This document shows, one piece after another, positions 1 through 11,769 of a DNA stretch of 64,000 nucleotides (position 1 is the stretch's first letter; each line of letters opens with the position of its first letter). The notes beneath the pieces were generated by a model, which was not told the DNA's origin, searched no databases, and worked only from the letters and a program-made list of their open reading frames with translations. The DNA lies in the NCBI GenBank assembly GCA_039621445.1, contig CP154957.1:40084654-40148653 (forward strand). The letters run 5' to 3'. Made by a program: the position numbers and the translations under genes. This DNA comes from Euglena gracilis. Taxonomy: Eukaryota > Euglenida > Euglenophyceae > Euglenales.

Positions 1-1647
1 TAGATTTTTTCTTGTCTTGGTATATTTGCAGAAATATGTGCATTCTGAATGAACAATACCGTACATACATCACATCATCCATATATATTTATTTTCAGGT
101 TCAAAAATTTTATATGTATTTACAGAATTCATTAATAGTACAGAATACCAGAATACCCCCCTCTATTTCCGTCCCTCAGACCCTTTATGGCCCAATGGGA
201 ACAGTACCGGGGGGGTTAAGTTTTGGGACCTGGGGGTGGGGGGTGGGGGGGGTCCAGGCCGAGCCCCCCCCCCCTCCCACGCGGGATGGGGGTTGGGCTG
301 AGTGGGTAGCCTGCCAGAGGCAGTGCTACCTCTGCTTTCGGCGCAGCACGGAGTATTTTTTGACCCCAAAATTGCCCCCCCCCCCCCCAAAAGTAGGTCC
401 CCCCGAGCCCCCCCCACCCCCCAGATGGGTGGATCTGACCCCCCCTCTGGTTCTGACAATAACCTCTGACGGGTGTAGCAGCTGGGGAGACCTAGGTCCA
501 CCCCGAGTTTTTCCTATAACCCAACGTCGGACAGCCCAAAAGCCTCGGCATACCTTCCACATGCGGTTCTCATCAACACCTCTGTGGCTTGGCTCCTCCA
601 ACCTCCAATGTACAATTTACCCAATGCTTAATACCCTGCCACCCCCCCTGGGGGAGGTCCACTGCATACTGGCCACTCACCACACAGCAAGCTGGGCCAG
701 AAGCGAAGTTAGCGCCGGCCTTAAACAGACAAGAAGAATTAGTGCAACTAAGGGAGGTCTGCTGCATAGAATTATTTTGTCACTGACCGACTCCCCCGGG
801 ATCCATTGGCTGGTTTTCACAATTTTCCAGTTGTGACACCTGGGGGAATGGTGCAAGTTTGGTCTTTTGGACCCACCGAAGTTTGTTGTTGAGTTGTGAA
901 CATCCTTTCACTTAGTCACTGGCCGAACCTCCCTCGGGTGACTTGTTTTTTCAGAGTGACTGACTGGTTTTTGGCCCGGACCCCCTCCCCCGAGGGGGGG
1001 GGTCGGTAAAAAACCACCAAAGTGATTCGACACCAAAGGCGCCGGAATTTTTTTTGGCTTTTTTTCACGTTTGTGGTCAAGTTTTCTTTTGGATTCCACA
1101 GTGGCCGACCCCCCCAGGAGGGGATGTGACTCACTGGTTTTCCAAAAAGTGAGTGACTGCTTTTTGGAAAAGTAGAATTGAACCCCCCAAGGGGTTGGGA
1201 AAAAATTGTGTGGTCCGCTGGAAAAAAGTTGGGGCCAGCTCAGCCCAGTGGGGTTGAGCCGCAACATCATCCGCACGCAGCGCCGACAATTTTTGGAAAC
1301 GGGGGCAAAAATGTTCGTAAAGGGGTGTTTTTTGAGGATCGTTGGGGTGGGTTGGACCCCCTTCACAAAAGATTTTCTGGCGCAAAGCGCCGGAAAAATG
1401 TTTGGGGTCTTAAAAAAGCCGAAAAATCGCGGTTTCGCACATTTTTTCATCTTCATCCATTCAATCATCGATTCACTTTCTCCGGCGCCCTGGCAGGAAA
1501 CCCACCATGAGGGAGATGCTGGCGTTCTCCACGGCACCGCTGCCAACAGGCCGGAGCCGGTACTTCAGGTTTCACTCGTCCAATTTGTGGCAAATTTTCA
1601 TACCCCCCCTCCCCTTTGTCCAACAACCACCCCTTTATAATGACCAC

Positions 1648-1883
1648 CCCCCGGTCACAGGTTGCAGGTAATGGGGGGCGTACGACCATCCCCCCTGGTC
1701 ACAGGTTGCAGGTTGCAAGAAAATTTTTTGACGGTTTTACCAAGCAGTAGATTTCCCACCTCCCCCGCTACAGGATTTTTTCCTGCTATGTTCCGCCCCC
1801 CGGCAACGTCAGAGCCACCCCCCGGTCACAGGTTGCAGGTGATGGGGGCGTACGACCACCCCCCCTGGTCATAGGTTGCAGGT
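1648..1883 (+). repeat. Direct repeat containing GGTCACAGGTTGCAGGT
   Basis: Two units of about 70 bp, roughly 1648-1716 and 1814-1883, share the order: C-run, GGTCACAGGTTGCAGGT, short G-run, GCGTACGACCA, C-run, then GGTCAYAGGTTGCAGGT. Each unit therefore carries the GGTCACAGGTTGCAGG motif twice. The spacer between the units is unrelated. I see no coding content. Confidence 0.7.
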
Positions 1884-3018
1884 AAATGGTCGTTGGACAA
1901 AGGGAGGGGGGGTAATTGATCAATTGCCCTGTGCAGACACTTGGCGATGTCTCGACGATTGCGAGGGTAACTGTGAACAGCCATTTTTTCAAATGCACAC
2001 TGTTTCATTCATTTCTGTTGTTTTATTCCAATTCTGAGAGCTTTGTTCTTTCGGTGGAGATCTCATTTGTTTGTTTTGATGATGCATAGCGCAGATTCCA
2101 ATTAAAAATAATCAATAGTAATTAATATTTGTATGATTATTACTTCACACCAGTGAGGGGTTCTTTTTTTTCCGATTCCCATGACACGATTCAACTGTCA
2201 TTTGAGGCCCAGTTCTTTTTGTTCTTCTCCGTCAGGTCTGGTGGCTGAGGTTGAGACCCATTCTTGCCCTGGTACACATGGCGTTGGCGATTGCATTGGC
2301 GGTCGTCTGGGGACGGAGGCGACCGAAGGACCCCCAGGTTCGCCTTGGCAAGTCCCCTTGCACTCAGAAATGCCAAGCGTTCAAGCGTTTGCGAGCAGCA
2401 ACCAAAAAGCAAATGAAATTTTGGAGTTTGCCACTCCAATGGGTGGAATCGTTTTGCTTTCATCTTTGATCGGTGTTGCAGATTTGCAATATTTCAATTT
2501 GAAATTTTGAAGAAAACAGGAAATACAGGAATACAGGAAATACTGGCTGATTACAAGGAAAAGCATCGCTGCGGAGGATTTTGCTACTCTTTCTATTTTC
2601 CCTCATTCGGATGTGAGTTTTGTTCGATATTATTATTATCAGTTTCTTATGTTATTAGTGCTTTTTGTTCCATTTTTAAGTGTTCTGTGTTTTGACAAGA
2701 GCCTCCGAATTTTTACTGCGTGACTGCTGCTCCTGTTGTTACCACTGCCCCCCCCCCCGTTGACCGTTGGTTGCGGGTTGGGCGATTTCCCGCTATCTGT
2801 TGGCCACAGAACAAAGGTACTCCATGTGCACACACGTGCGCGCAAGCAGGCCACATACACAAAATACATGGTTGTTGCCCCCTGGGCCCAGGAGGTTCTT
2901 CGTCCTCTGGTCCCATCGACAGTGCCTTGCAGTATGGCTGCAAGTGCTGCCGCGCTTCAGGGTGTGTATCTCGCCTGCCCTTCCCATACCTCGTGCAGGA
3001 ACAAACAGTACCCCCCCC

Positions 3019-3420
3019 CTATGTCCAACGACCCCCCTATGTCCGATGACCACCCCCCCCCCGGTCAGAGGACACCTTTTCGGAGGTTTGACCAAATTTT
3101 TGGTCCCGGCGTGAAGCGCCGGGACGAAAAATTTTGCCCAAAAATTGGCAAAAAATTTGGCCAAAATGCCATTTTTGACACTTTTTGGACAAAAATTTGT
3201 CAAATTTGTCCAAAAATTTCGGCGCGAAGCGCCGGAAGGGAAAATTTGGGCATTTTTGTGTGGGTAGGGACCTGGGTACCCACCAACTTTCTTTTGACCC
3301 CATGTCCAACGACCACCCCCCCCCCCCGGTCAGAGGACACCTTTTTGGTCACTACCCTATGTCCAACGACCACCCCCCCAGTCAGAGGACAGAGGTTACC
3401 GGTCATTGGACATAGGGGGG
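3019..3420 (+). repeat. Repeated TATGTCCAACGACC / GGTCAGAGGACA motif
   Basis: The string ATGTCCAACGACC, then a C-run, then GTCAGAGGACA occurs at about 3019-3075, 3301-3342 and 3358-3392. The stretch between copies carries the GGCGC...GCGCC palindrome (about 3107 and 3221) and A/T-rich words such as AAAATTTTGGCC. The whole looks like non-coding repetitive DNA. Confidence 0.65.
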
Positions 3421-3605
3421 GGGACACAGTGCAAGTCCTGCACAGTGCAGGCGCAAAAAGGAGTGAAGTTAACTTCAAAGGATTTTGAAGTCAACAAATC
3501 TGGGTTCCGATCTTTTCGTTGGTGACGATTGTGGAAACCAACCCATTCATGTCAAAAACTAGGCTTCCCGACCGAAATTGCTTTGATGCCCATTTTGTCG
3601 CTGTA

Positions 3606-3735
3606 ATTCTCACTAAAAGTTGGCTACCGATGATCACTGGATGGTCACGGAACGGCAACTCAATGGTCACTTGATGGTCATGCAACAGTCACTCGATGGC
3701 CACTCAATCGTCACCCGATGGCCACTCACTGCCCG
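3606..3735 (+). repeat. Imperfect short tandem repeat (GGTCACTCGATGG-like)
   Basis: About 130 bp are built from imperfect copies of roughly 10-22 bp combining GATGG, TCAC and CAATGG words. The stretch ends a few bases before the methionine chosen for the next gene. The reading frame stays open through it, so an upstream ATG at 3620 exists. Its peptide would be an artefact of the repeat. Confidence 0.6.
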
Positions 3736-3739
3736 TGCC

Positions 3740-6700
3740 ATGCCCTCAGCCCCGGCCGATGGGCCACCGGCGGCGGCGCTGAAGCGGCGGCTGCTGCAGG
3801 CGGTGGCCGGCACGGGGATGGGGAGGGTCGAGGGCGGCGACCTGGCCCGGGAGGTGGACGAGCTGGTCGCGGCGCTGGGCGCGGCCCAAGAGGACTTCAA
3901 CGTGGCTGCCGCGGACGGCCCCTGGCAGCTGTTGTTCACCCGGAACGGCAACAAGGCCCCGAAGGTTTTCACAGAGGGCCGAAAGGGAGGCTGAGGGGGT
4001 CTGGGCCTTTGCAGGGTAGGGAATTGATACCCGCAATTTTTCTTTCTCGCTTTTTTTGCATGAATTTGAAAATGGAAGGTGCAAAGAGTTCTGGCCATTC
4101 CACAAATGGTCCACAAGGCAAGTACTGAAACACAAGTACTTTTTTTTGCATCTATTTTCATTTTCTCCCAACTTTGGCAAGAATTTTTGGGAAATTGGCC
4201 AATCTGACAGTTTTTTGTTCTTTTGATTTCTGCTGGAAATAATTTCAACTTCGAAAATTTTGCATTTGACCAAGTTTTTCCTGAGACCAAACTTTTTTGT
4301 GAGGCTTTTGTCATTTTTTTTACCAAAAAAATCTAATATTTCTGGAAGCGATGTGTTCCCAAAGTTACAAAAGTCTTGTTCTTTATGAGGAAATATGTCA
4401 GCAAATGTTCGAGGAAATGAAATATAGCAGAAATGTGTACATGCATTTACTGCACTTTTTCTGCAATTTTTGTCAAACGCCTCTGACATTCCCTGCATTC
4501 ATTGATGAACTGTCATATGCGCACTTGCGCAAATTAATAATCCAACTACATGTTAAGTGCGAGATTGGCCGCCCCAAAGAGGTTTGCAGCAGTTCTTTGC
4601 TGTGTTTGTTGGAGAAAAAGCGACATGCAAGATTTTTTTGGTATTTTTTTTTGCATTTATTTAGTCCTCGACTTTTCTCTTTTTTTTCCTTTTTCTTGTG
4701 CAGTTTTTTTTTGCCATATGTGTGGCATCATATTTCGATAACAACTATTGAGAATTAACATGTAACATTTACCAAAACAAGCAATTGACAAATATCGATA
4801 TCTATTGAGTCATACAACAAAATATAATATCAGTATACATGTCCATATTCACATCAGGCATGGCCCCATCAGGTGTTGGGAAGGGGGGCTTGGGGTCAAG
4901 GGGGGCATTTTTGTCCATTTCTTTTTTGTAATTGTCTTGGCGCACTGGCGTTGGATCCCAACGAACACACAGGCATGGTGGTGTTCTTTCGGTGTCTTGC
5001 TATTGTTTTTTGTTTTGGAAACTTGTTGACTTCTGATTTCGATTTTACATTGAGCATTCCTCTTATTTCTTCCTCGACACTCCCTGACGTGTTCTGTTCT
5101 GCAGTCGCAGGCAGCGCTGTCCTTCAACAAGGGATTTCAGGCCACGCTGGTTCCCGAGAGCTCCATGTCATTCTTTGGCTATGAAGGATTTCTCAACCCC
5201 CAAAGGATTGCAGCAGGCAAAGGAAGCCTCCGGGTCCATTTCCTGATTTATTCCCCGAAAAGTGTATTCGTTTCTTGACCTGCCACGTTTTCCAACCACA
5301 GTCATCGAGCTCTCTTCTGCCCTTTTGACTGGGCAAAAAACTCACAGACGGGCCGACAGTCGGTATTTTTATTTGCCACCTACGCCCACCCGGTCCGGCA
5401 TGCCCAAACACTAAACTGTGCCGCCGTGCCCCGGAACTTCGACGTGGGGCAGCGGACGTTCCGCAACGTCGCCGAGCTGTGGGGGTGCCGCGTGTGCGTC
5501 GTCGCGGACCTCGCCTACCGCCCCCACCCCTCCAAGCCCTGCCGCCTCATCTCCGAGATCACGTACGCCGGGCTGCACATTGGATGGCTCCGCATCCCAC
5601 TCCCGATACGCGCCACCGGCTGGCTGGAGTTTGTGTACCTGGACCAAATCATTGCGTAGTGGTTGTCTACCCCGACTCCCTAGCTGCAGGGTTATCATTA
5701 TCATTACCTCGGAAGACACCCCCACAGGAACCAGAAGCAATTTGGAGGGCCTTTTTTTTTGCTTTTTAAAGAAATAGCCAAAAGTCCATGATTTTAGCCA
5801 TTTCGCCAGTGATTAGAGTATTTGACCCCCCCTCCATCATAGCAATTGACTATTTTTCAAAATGCGAAATGCGAAATGAAATCTGAACGTGAAAAGTGGT
5901 TTTTTACCCGGTCAGGAAGCAGTGGTATGCTCTGGACAGTGAGTTGCGGGTGACAAAGGGCAACCGCGGCGGCCTGTTCATCCACACCCGTCCCCCGCTG
6001 GACAAGCAGGTACCCCGGCCCCTCGTTGATTGCCCCCAGTGGGCAACAATCCGCTGGGGAATTTAGGGTTGGGGGCGGGGGATAGCCAACTCCGGCACTC
6101 TTTTTCCCCAGAGGCGTGTCGATCTCTCTTCCGATCCAGCAGTCAACAAAATTGTTTGGAGGGATGCTTTGAGCGACTCCTGTTATGCCATACACCTACC
6201 AGAATTCATTTCATTTTTGAAAGCACGCTCATCCTTCGCTATTCCACCTGTCCAAACCCAGCTCCGCCGGGTTCAAACCCAGCGTGGTTTGATCGCTGCC
6301 GAAGTACCCCGTGGCCTCAACAGGGCCGGGACACGCTGGACGACCAGCTCTCCCGGCGGCACATCGACCTGGACCCGCGCGGCTATTTCATCATCCGCGT
6401 CGATGCGCAGCGGCAGCTCATCGAGGCGCAACACCACCCGAACACCATCAACGAACGCGGCCTCGCCTGCGGCCGCCCGCCTGCCGGCCGCAGCCCCTGC
6501 CCCGGCAGGCGGGCGGGGGCGACCCGACCACCGGGGAGGTGCTGAGCTGCGAGCAGGCCGGGCCATCGTGTTTGGGGACAGGCGGCATCCCCACCGCCGG
6601 CAGGCGCGCGTCGGTAGCCCCAACCCCAAACCCAACCCGTCCCACAGGTGCCCAGCAACAAACGGCTGTGCGCAGCCTTCAGCCGAGCCGCGGTGTCGTT

Positions 6701-7394
6701 CAGGGGGAGGGGGCACCAGCCTGGCCTCAAGACCGCGGGGCCTCCGGTGGACGCCGTCTTCTCGGGCCGCACCGCCAAGGAGCTCGGGGTGAAGATCATG
6801 GAGCAGACCCAGCCGTGCCCTGTGAGCCGCTTCAGTCAGGGCGGCCCCCCTAGGCAGGTTGGCCAAGGGTTAGGGGGAGCCCGGGGGCGGGACCACGTTG
6901 CCGAAGGGTCCATGGTTTTTTTCGGCGCTTCGCACCGCTTCTCAGGATGCGATTTCGCCCCAAATCACCTGTTAGAAGGTTGATTGATTGTCCAAAATGA
7001 AAGAATGTGTTCTTTGATTTTGCAAGCTAGAGTTTTAGGAAGCCACCTGTTTTAGAACGTTGGGTTTGGTGAATGTTGTAAATGTTGGGCCTCGGGATTT
7101 TGATTTGAATTCTGATGCATTTCTCTAAAAGATGGGTTCAGGAGATTTTTTCGTCAAGAATTTCTTCCCCCGTCAGCGTCCAGATTTTCCCGGCATTTTA
7201 AAGCGTCTGATACATTCCGACAGAACTTTTTCCGTCAGCAATTGTTCTTAATCAGATCCACCCCACGGTACGGATGACGCTGATTCCCCGGGGTTGGGAG
7301 GGCCTCTGGCGCCGACCACGCCCTCTACCTGGGCCGAGAGTTCCAGCGGGCCCAGGATTGCCTGGAGCGGGGGGTCCCCTACGTCCAGGACTGA
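3740..7394 (+). CDS. PAP/fibrillin domain fused to DUF4346 domain (split gene)
   Basis: Proposed exons: 3740-3964, 5105-5233 (or ending 5149), 5360-5655, 5940-6009, 6324-~6461, ~6507-?, 6648-6814 and 7301-7394 (stop TGA). The first four give a plastid-lipid-associated protein/fibrillin fold. It opens with LKRRLLQAVAGT, followed by GPWQLLFTRN, NFDVGQRTFRNVAELWG, GWLEFVYLDQ and LRVTKGNRGGLFIHTR. Known fibrillins bind lipids in plastoglobules and thylakoids. Exon 4 ends in phase 0 (donor at 6010), and the next exon continues in phase 0 into a DUF4346-like domain: LDPRGYFIIRVDAQ, INERGL, DPTTGEVL, VFSGRTAKELGVKIMEQTQ and the C-terminal DHALYLGREFQRAQD...YVQD. Phases agree across 5656/5940, 6010/6324 and 6815/7301. 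There is a frame change near 6462-6506 (see findings). No transit peptide is evident, so the true start could lie upstream. Domain calls are confident; some exon edges are not. Confidence 0.8.
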
Positions 7395-8815
7395 CGGCCC
7401 CCACCCCCCCTCTCCCCCGCCGCCGGCCCCCGCCGCCAGGCACGCGTTGCTTTGGTGCCTCTCCGGCGGCGCAGCCCAACCCGATCAAAGCCCGATGCCA
7501 GCACCTCCTCTTGGGGTTCTGCAAGAAGGGAAGGGAAGCCGCAATGTGTTTGGGCAGGATTTAGCAAAACAATGCTGACACTGATGAGAGGGTCCTCCAA
7601 CCTGCAGTTTCTTATCACTTCCCATCGCCACCAGGGTTTTCTTAAACTGGAGGGGACCCCACCCCCTGGGGGGGTCCAGCCAGCCAGCACCTTTTCCCAG
7701 CGGGCCGCGGGAGTCCCTCTGGGGAGTCCTTCAGAAAACCACTGATCACCGCGTGATTCCTTTGGGAGCCTCCCACTGGAGAGAATTTCTGATTTCCCCA
7801 ACATTATTGCAGTTTCCTCAAGATTTTTGCATCATTTTTGCCAGCTCCATCATGTCACCTCCGGCAATTTGGCTCAGATGCCGCATGCAAGTGAATATTA
7901 GTGAATTGCCATCATACCAATTTGGACCTTCTGACTTATAATGGGAAACACAGTTTTTGACCCCCAAAAAAGGTTTATTACCCAAAAATCACATCAGACA
8001 TTAGACCAACTGATTAAATCAGACAAAAAAGTGTGATGGGCCTCTATTTAATTCAGTGTTGTTGTTTATTTATTGAGGTTTAATGGGTGATGAAAATGAA
8101 ATTATGCATTATTTGTAAGGCCGACACAGTTACAGGGGTGGAAGCAAAGGGAGCAGGATTTGGCCATAGGTTTACCCAGTTTGGAAGAACTGGGGAGGCA
8201 AAAATTGTTTGGATGTTGTTGGGCTTTCAGTGAACCGTCCTCGTCGTCGAGTTTTCTGTGTCGTTTTGAAAAGCCGTGCAGTTCATTAGATGAAAATATG
8301 AGTTGTAATATGTTTTTCAGTTTGTTATAAATTATTTTTATTGTTACAGTTTTATCAGTTTCTTATAAAAGGTTTTCAGTTCATGCATCTTTGCATCAAT
8401 GTATCAAGTCTCCTGAATCAAGTCTGAAAATTTGCAAAAATGTTTCTCCGAAACACCCGTTTCCCCATGTCGTTCACTGCGAATAAGGGGTGGCTGTTGG
8501 ATTCAGGGGTCTTTTTAGTCTTTGACCCCCTCCCCCGGGGGGGGGGGGTGGGGGTAGGGGCTGGTGGGTATATCTTTTTCGGCGCCGAAGGCGCCGAAAA
8601 TTTTGAAAAAGGTGCTATTTTTAGCATTTTCGGGCCAAAGTGGGTGGGTCCCCCGGGACCCTCCCCCCCTCCTCCGGGGGCCCCACCCCTTGGGGTGGGT
8701 GGGTGGGTGGGTGCCGACCCCCCCCCCCCCCCCCCCCGGTCTTAAAAAAACCCCTGGTTGGATGAGCCTCACCTGCCAACAAACCACCTCCCACTCCCAC
8801 AGCAATCCTTCCATA
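7395..8815. other. Spacer between fusion gene and POLD4
   Basis: I see no exon. The stretch includes a block at about 8520-8745 with C/G runs and a GGCGCCGAAGGCGCCG palindrome (about 8580), which resembles the dispersed repeats elsewhere in the window. The rest is AT-rich. The 3' end of the upstream gene and the promoter of the next presumably lie here, without visible signals. Confidence 0.55.
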
Positions 8816-9254
8816 ATGGCCACTCTGGGTCTGAAGCGGGTGAAAGTCAGTCCCTCAGCCAAGGACGACCTCAACAAGAAACGGAAGGTGGATGTGAGAC
8901 CCGACACCGAATCTTTGCGGTGTGGCCATGTATTGCGAGCGCAATAGTGGGCGTGTATTCCCAGCCACCAGAGCCGGTTTTTTCTCGCTCACTCTCCATT
9001 TCTGTCTCCAGACCTGTTTCCAAAACCTTTATCGCAGAGGTCGCACCGCGGAAGACGAGCTGCTGCACAAGTTCGACTGCTCCACCAAGTACGGGCCGAG
9101 GCTGGACATTAGTCGCATCGAGCGGTATCGGCGGGCGCAGCAGTTTGGGCAGCAGCCGCCCCCGGAGCTGGAGGCCCTCTTCGACCGAGACCCGACAGCG
9201 GGGGAGTTCGTGTGGACGCTGGAGGAGATGATGCACCACGGGAGCCGGCAGTAG
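8816..9254 (+). CDS. POLD4: DNA polymerase delta subunit 4 (POLD4/Cdm1 family)
   Basis: Two exons: 8816-8893 (donor GAT|gtgaga; AAG|gtggat at 8887 is an alternative in the same phase) and 9012-9254 (stop TAG). The product is about 106 residues, close to the 107 of human POLD4. Exon 2 carries the family core: ELLHKFDCSTKYGP, then ISRIERYRRAQQFG and the QPPPELEAL segment. In known members this part binds the catalytic and B subunits and stabilises polymerase delta in the nucleus. Exon 1 encodes a basic N-terminus with a KKRK nuclear-localisation-like cluster. I see no clear PCNA-interacting PIP box, which human POLD4 has near its N-terminus. The start is the first ATG in the exon frame. Confidence 0.82.
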
Positions 9255-11769
9255 CCGCTGACGGATCACGATATTGCGCTGGTGCTTTTGCGTCCGCCCT
9301 CCATGGATTGTCTGCGGTTGTCTGTTGGGCTTTCCCCCCAAACACTCTGGTCATTGAGTTTTGAAGGGAAATGAGGCGTATTTTTTGGATTACAACAGAA
9401 AAGGGTTCTTTTGGAGACAGGGAAAGTTTGAAACCTCATCCCAGAGATTCAAAACCAGTCTCGATTTTGAACGGGGATTCGAGAAAAGATACATCCCTCC
9501 CATATTGTATGGGAAAGAGGGGAAAGAGCTGCCCCCTCCCCCTCAGCTGTGTTCCTCAAGGATCAGAGAACGAAGCTTTTCTGCCCAGCCTGTGCCTGTA
9601 TATTGCCTTCCTGGTGCGGTGGGCGTGCCCATTGGGTCGCCACACCACACCATTCCTCATTTCACAGGCGGCTCCGATGCTTTGGGGGACAGTTTTAGGC
9701 AGGGACATATTTCTGAAATGGCAAGCGGAATGTAGGTTGATGAATTATAATTTTGGGAGAGTAAGAAGGAGGAGGGGGAATATGCGAAGCGCATATTTTG
9801 CCCATTCTGCATGTTTAGCGCATATTTCACGGTTTTGTCCAAAAAGCACAAATTTCACATATTTTGCGCATATTTTGCGCATATTTTGCGCATATTTTGC
9901 ACATATTTCGATATTTTGCCCGTTCCTGCATATTGTTTTTGCATTTTTTCTATATATCTTCCGCACCTTGTCGGGCCGTTTTGAACTCCTTCTGACCATT
10001 TTAGGCCATTTGCTTCCATTTCGGCGCCATTTTCACCATTTTGCGTCATTCTTGGCCACTGCGGGCCATTTTTGAGTCATTTTCGGCCATTTTGGTTGTT
10101 TTTGTCCACTGTTGGCCATTTATTTTGCAAATCAGCCATTATTTTGGTCACTTAGTCCATTTACAATTACAAAAACGTCCTAACTTACTGAAAATGTCCA
10201 AAAATGGTCAAAAAAAAGTTGTCCCAACTAGCCAACTAGTCTAATGACGAAAATTACCCGAAAAAACCTGATTGTTGCCGGTTATGGCTGAAATTGCCGC
10301 AAGACAGCCCAAAATGACTTGAAATGACTGTCAGTTGGGATGTCCAAATATTGCCTGATTCCGGAAAAATCGCATAATTTCCCCCATATTTTAGCGCATA
10401 TCTCCCCTGGAGTAAGCCTCTTTCTACGTTTTTTTTTAAAAAATAGTGGGAGGTATTTTTTGGAGTCCCGATAAGTGCCTTAGGTTGCAATTGCCACTAA
10501 TGTCCACTTCTGGTCGTCGGACAATGGCCCCTTCACAAAGGGTGGGATTTTCACCATCCCAGGGATTCGCTTGGCATCACCTGCAATCACCTCAGGCATT
10601 TTGTAAATTCGTTACCTACAGACTGCAGCATGGTGTGGATTCTGCTCTTAAGTTGCAAGCCTCTGGGACAAGCTTTCATTCTGGTTTTTTATGAATGGGT
10701 TCTTTGTTGCCAAAGGTTCACTGCCCGACACGGTGGTGCGAACTCCCCTCAATGTCTTCTAACACTCAAAATTATTCCCAGAAAGGCGAGGCCTGATTAT
10801 TTGAATCCCTCTGCGACAGTTGAGTTCAGTGTACGAATTGTTTTGTCGGATGGTGGATGTGGCATTGCTTGCTGTTGCAGGACGTGGCAGCTCCAGCTCC
10901 TGCTTCTAAAGGGTTTCTCAGAGCACAGTCAAATCAAGTGTACAGTTAATAAAAAAGTGACTGGAAAAGTTTGTTATTTTAGAAAAAAAAATAAGTCAGA
11001 ATTTTGAACAGGAACGTGCGTCAAGAAAGTATCCAGGTCCTACAAAATGTGTGTGCGTCCCAAGTATCACTAAACAATAGTGTGGTCTTTTGTTCTTGCC
11101 TGATTGGTACAGGTTGCCAACATCGAACATGAAGAACATAGCTCCCCTGACAGCCCAAAGAATTTGCCCCCCCCCTTCCCAAGTCAAGAAGATGCTTGCC
11201 ACCACAGCAGCTGAATGGGCAATCCATTTCAACACCGATGCAATGCCGACATCAAACAAATGTGAATTACGATGCCATGTGGGCAATTTTGCATGTATGG
11301 GAGGCATGGGCAAAACTGTCTCCAAACATTAACCCTGTTTGAGAAATGTCATTACCAACCTTGCGCTTTGAGCCGCAGGCCAACTGTGGTTGGCATATGG
11401 CCTTGGCGGAGACCTTGCCCGACCAGGGAAGGCCATCCACCGGAGCATTCCGGGCCGTCGAAGGTGCTATTGGGCGGGGTAGTTCAAATGGACTTCTTTA
11501 AATCATGTCAGCCAAGTAGAAAATGAGAGGAAATGTCAGGAGAAGAAAATGGAAACCATCAACAGAAAAAACCCCCAACTAAGGTAAGAACGCACCCTCT
11601 TGCCTTGAAGCAGTGCCAGGGGAAACACCTGCACACGCAGACACAAAAAAGGTAACCAAAGAAGTCGATGTGTGCCATCGAGTGTGCTCTTTGATCATCT
11701 CCACCCCGGACTCTTCTTTTGCAGAGCTTTCTCTCCTTCTCTTCCGTGGGTCCCGCCTGACCACCAGTG
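9255..11769. other. AT-rich spacer with no supported gene
   Basis: Base composition is clearly more AT-rich than in the flanking genes. The most ordered part is a run of CATATTTTGCG units near 9785-9906. About 10000-10200 is loosely repetitive, with many GGCCATTTT and GTCATTTT words. Frames of 100-230 codons are open through the low-complexity parts but show no recognisable protein. Confidence 0.55.
9785..9906 (+). repeat. CATATTTTGCG tandem repeat
   Basis: Units of 11-12 bp reading GCGCATATTTTGC recur, with four near-perfect consecutive copies at about 9856-9903 and looser copies on the left (GCGCATATTTCAC and similar). Confidence 0.75.

Larger units (their letters stand above)
1..3739. other. 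Repeat-rich spacer with no supported gene
   Basis: I see no exon here with conserved protein features. Open frames are low in complexity and run through C or G homopolymers, for example at about 262-440 and 3010-3060. The stretch holds a duplicated block of about 70 bp (1648-1883), a repeated motif with GTCCAACGACC (3019-3420) and copies of a short palindrome with a GGCGC...GCGCC core near 1379, 3107 and 3221. A distal promoter for the gene at 3740 could lie here, but I see no recognisable element. Confidence 0.6.

Noticed and set aside
6273-6866. 197-codon - strand frame
   Set aside because: Antisense shadow of GC-rich DUF4346 exons; the + strand carries the conserved motifs.
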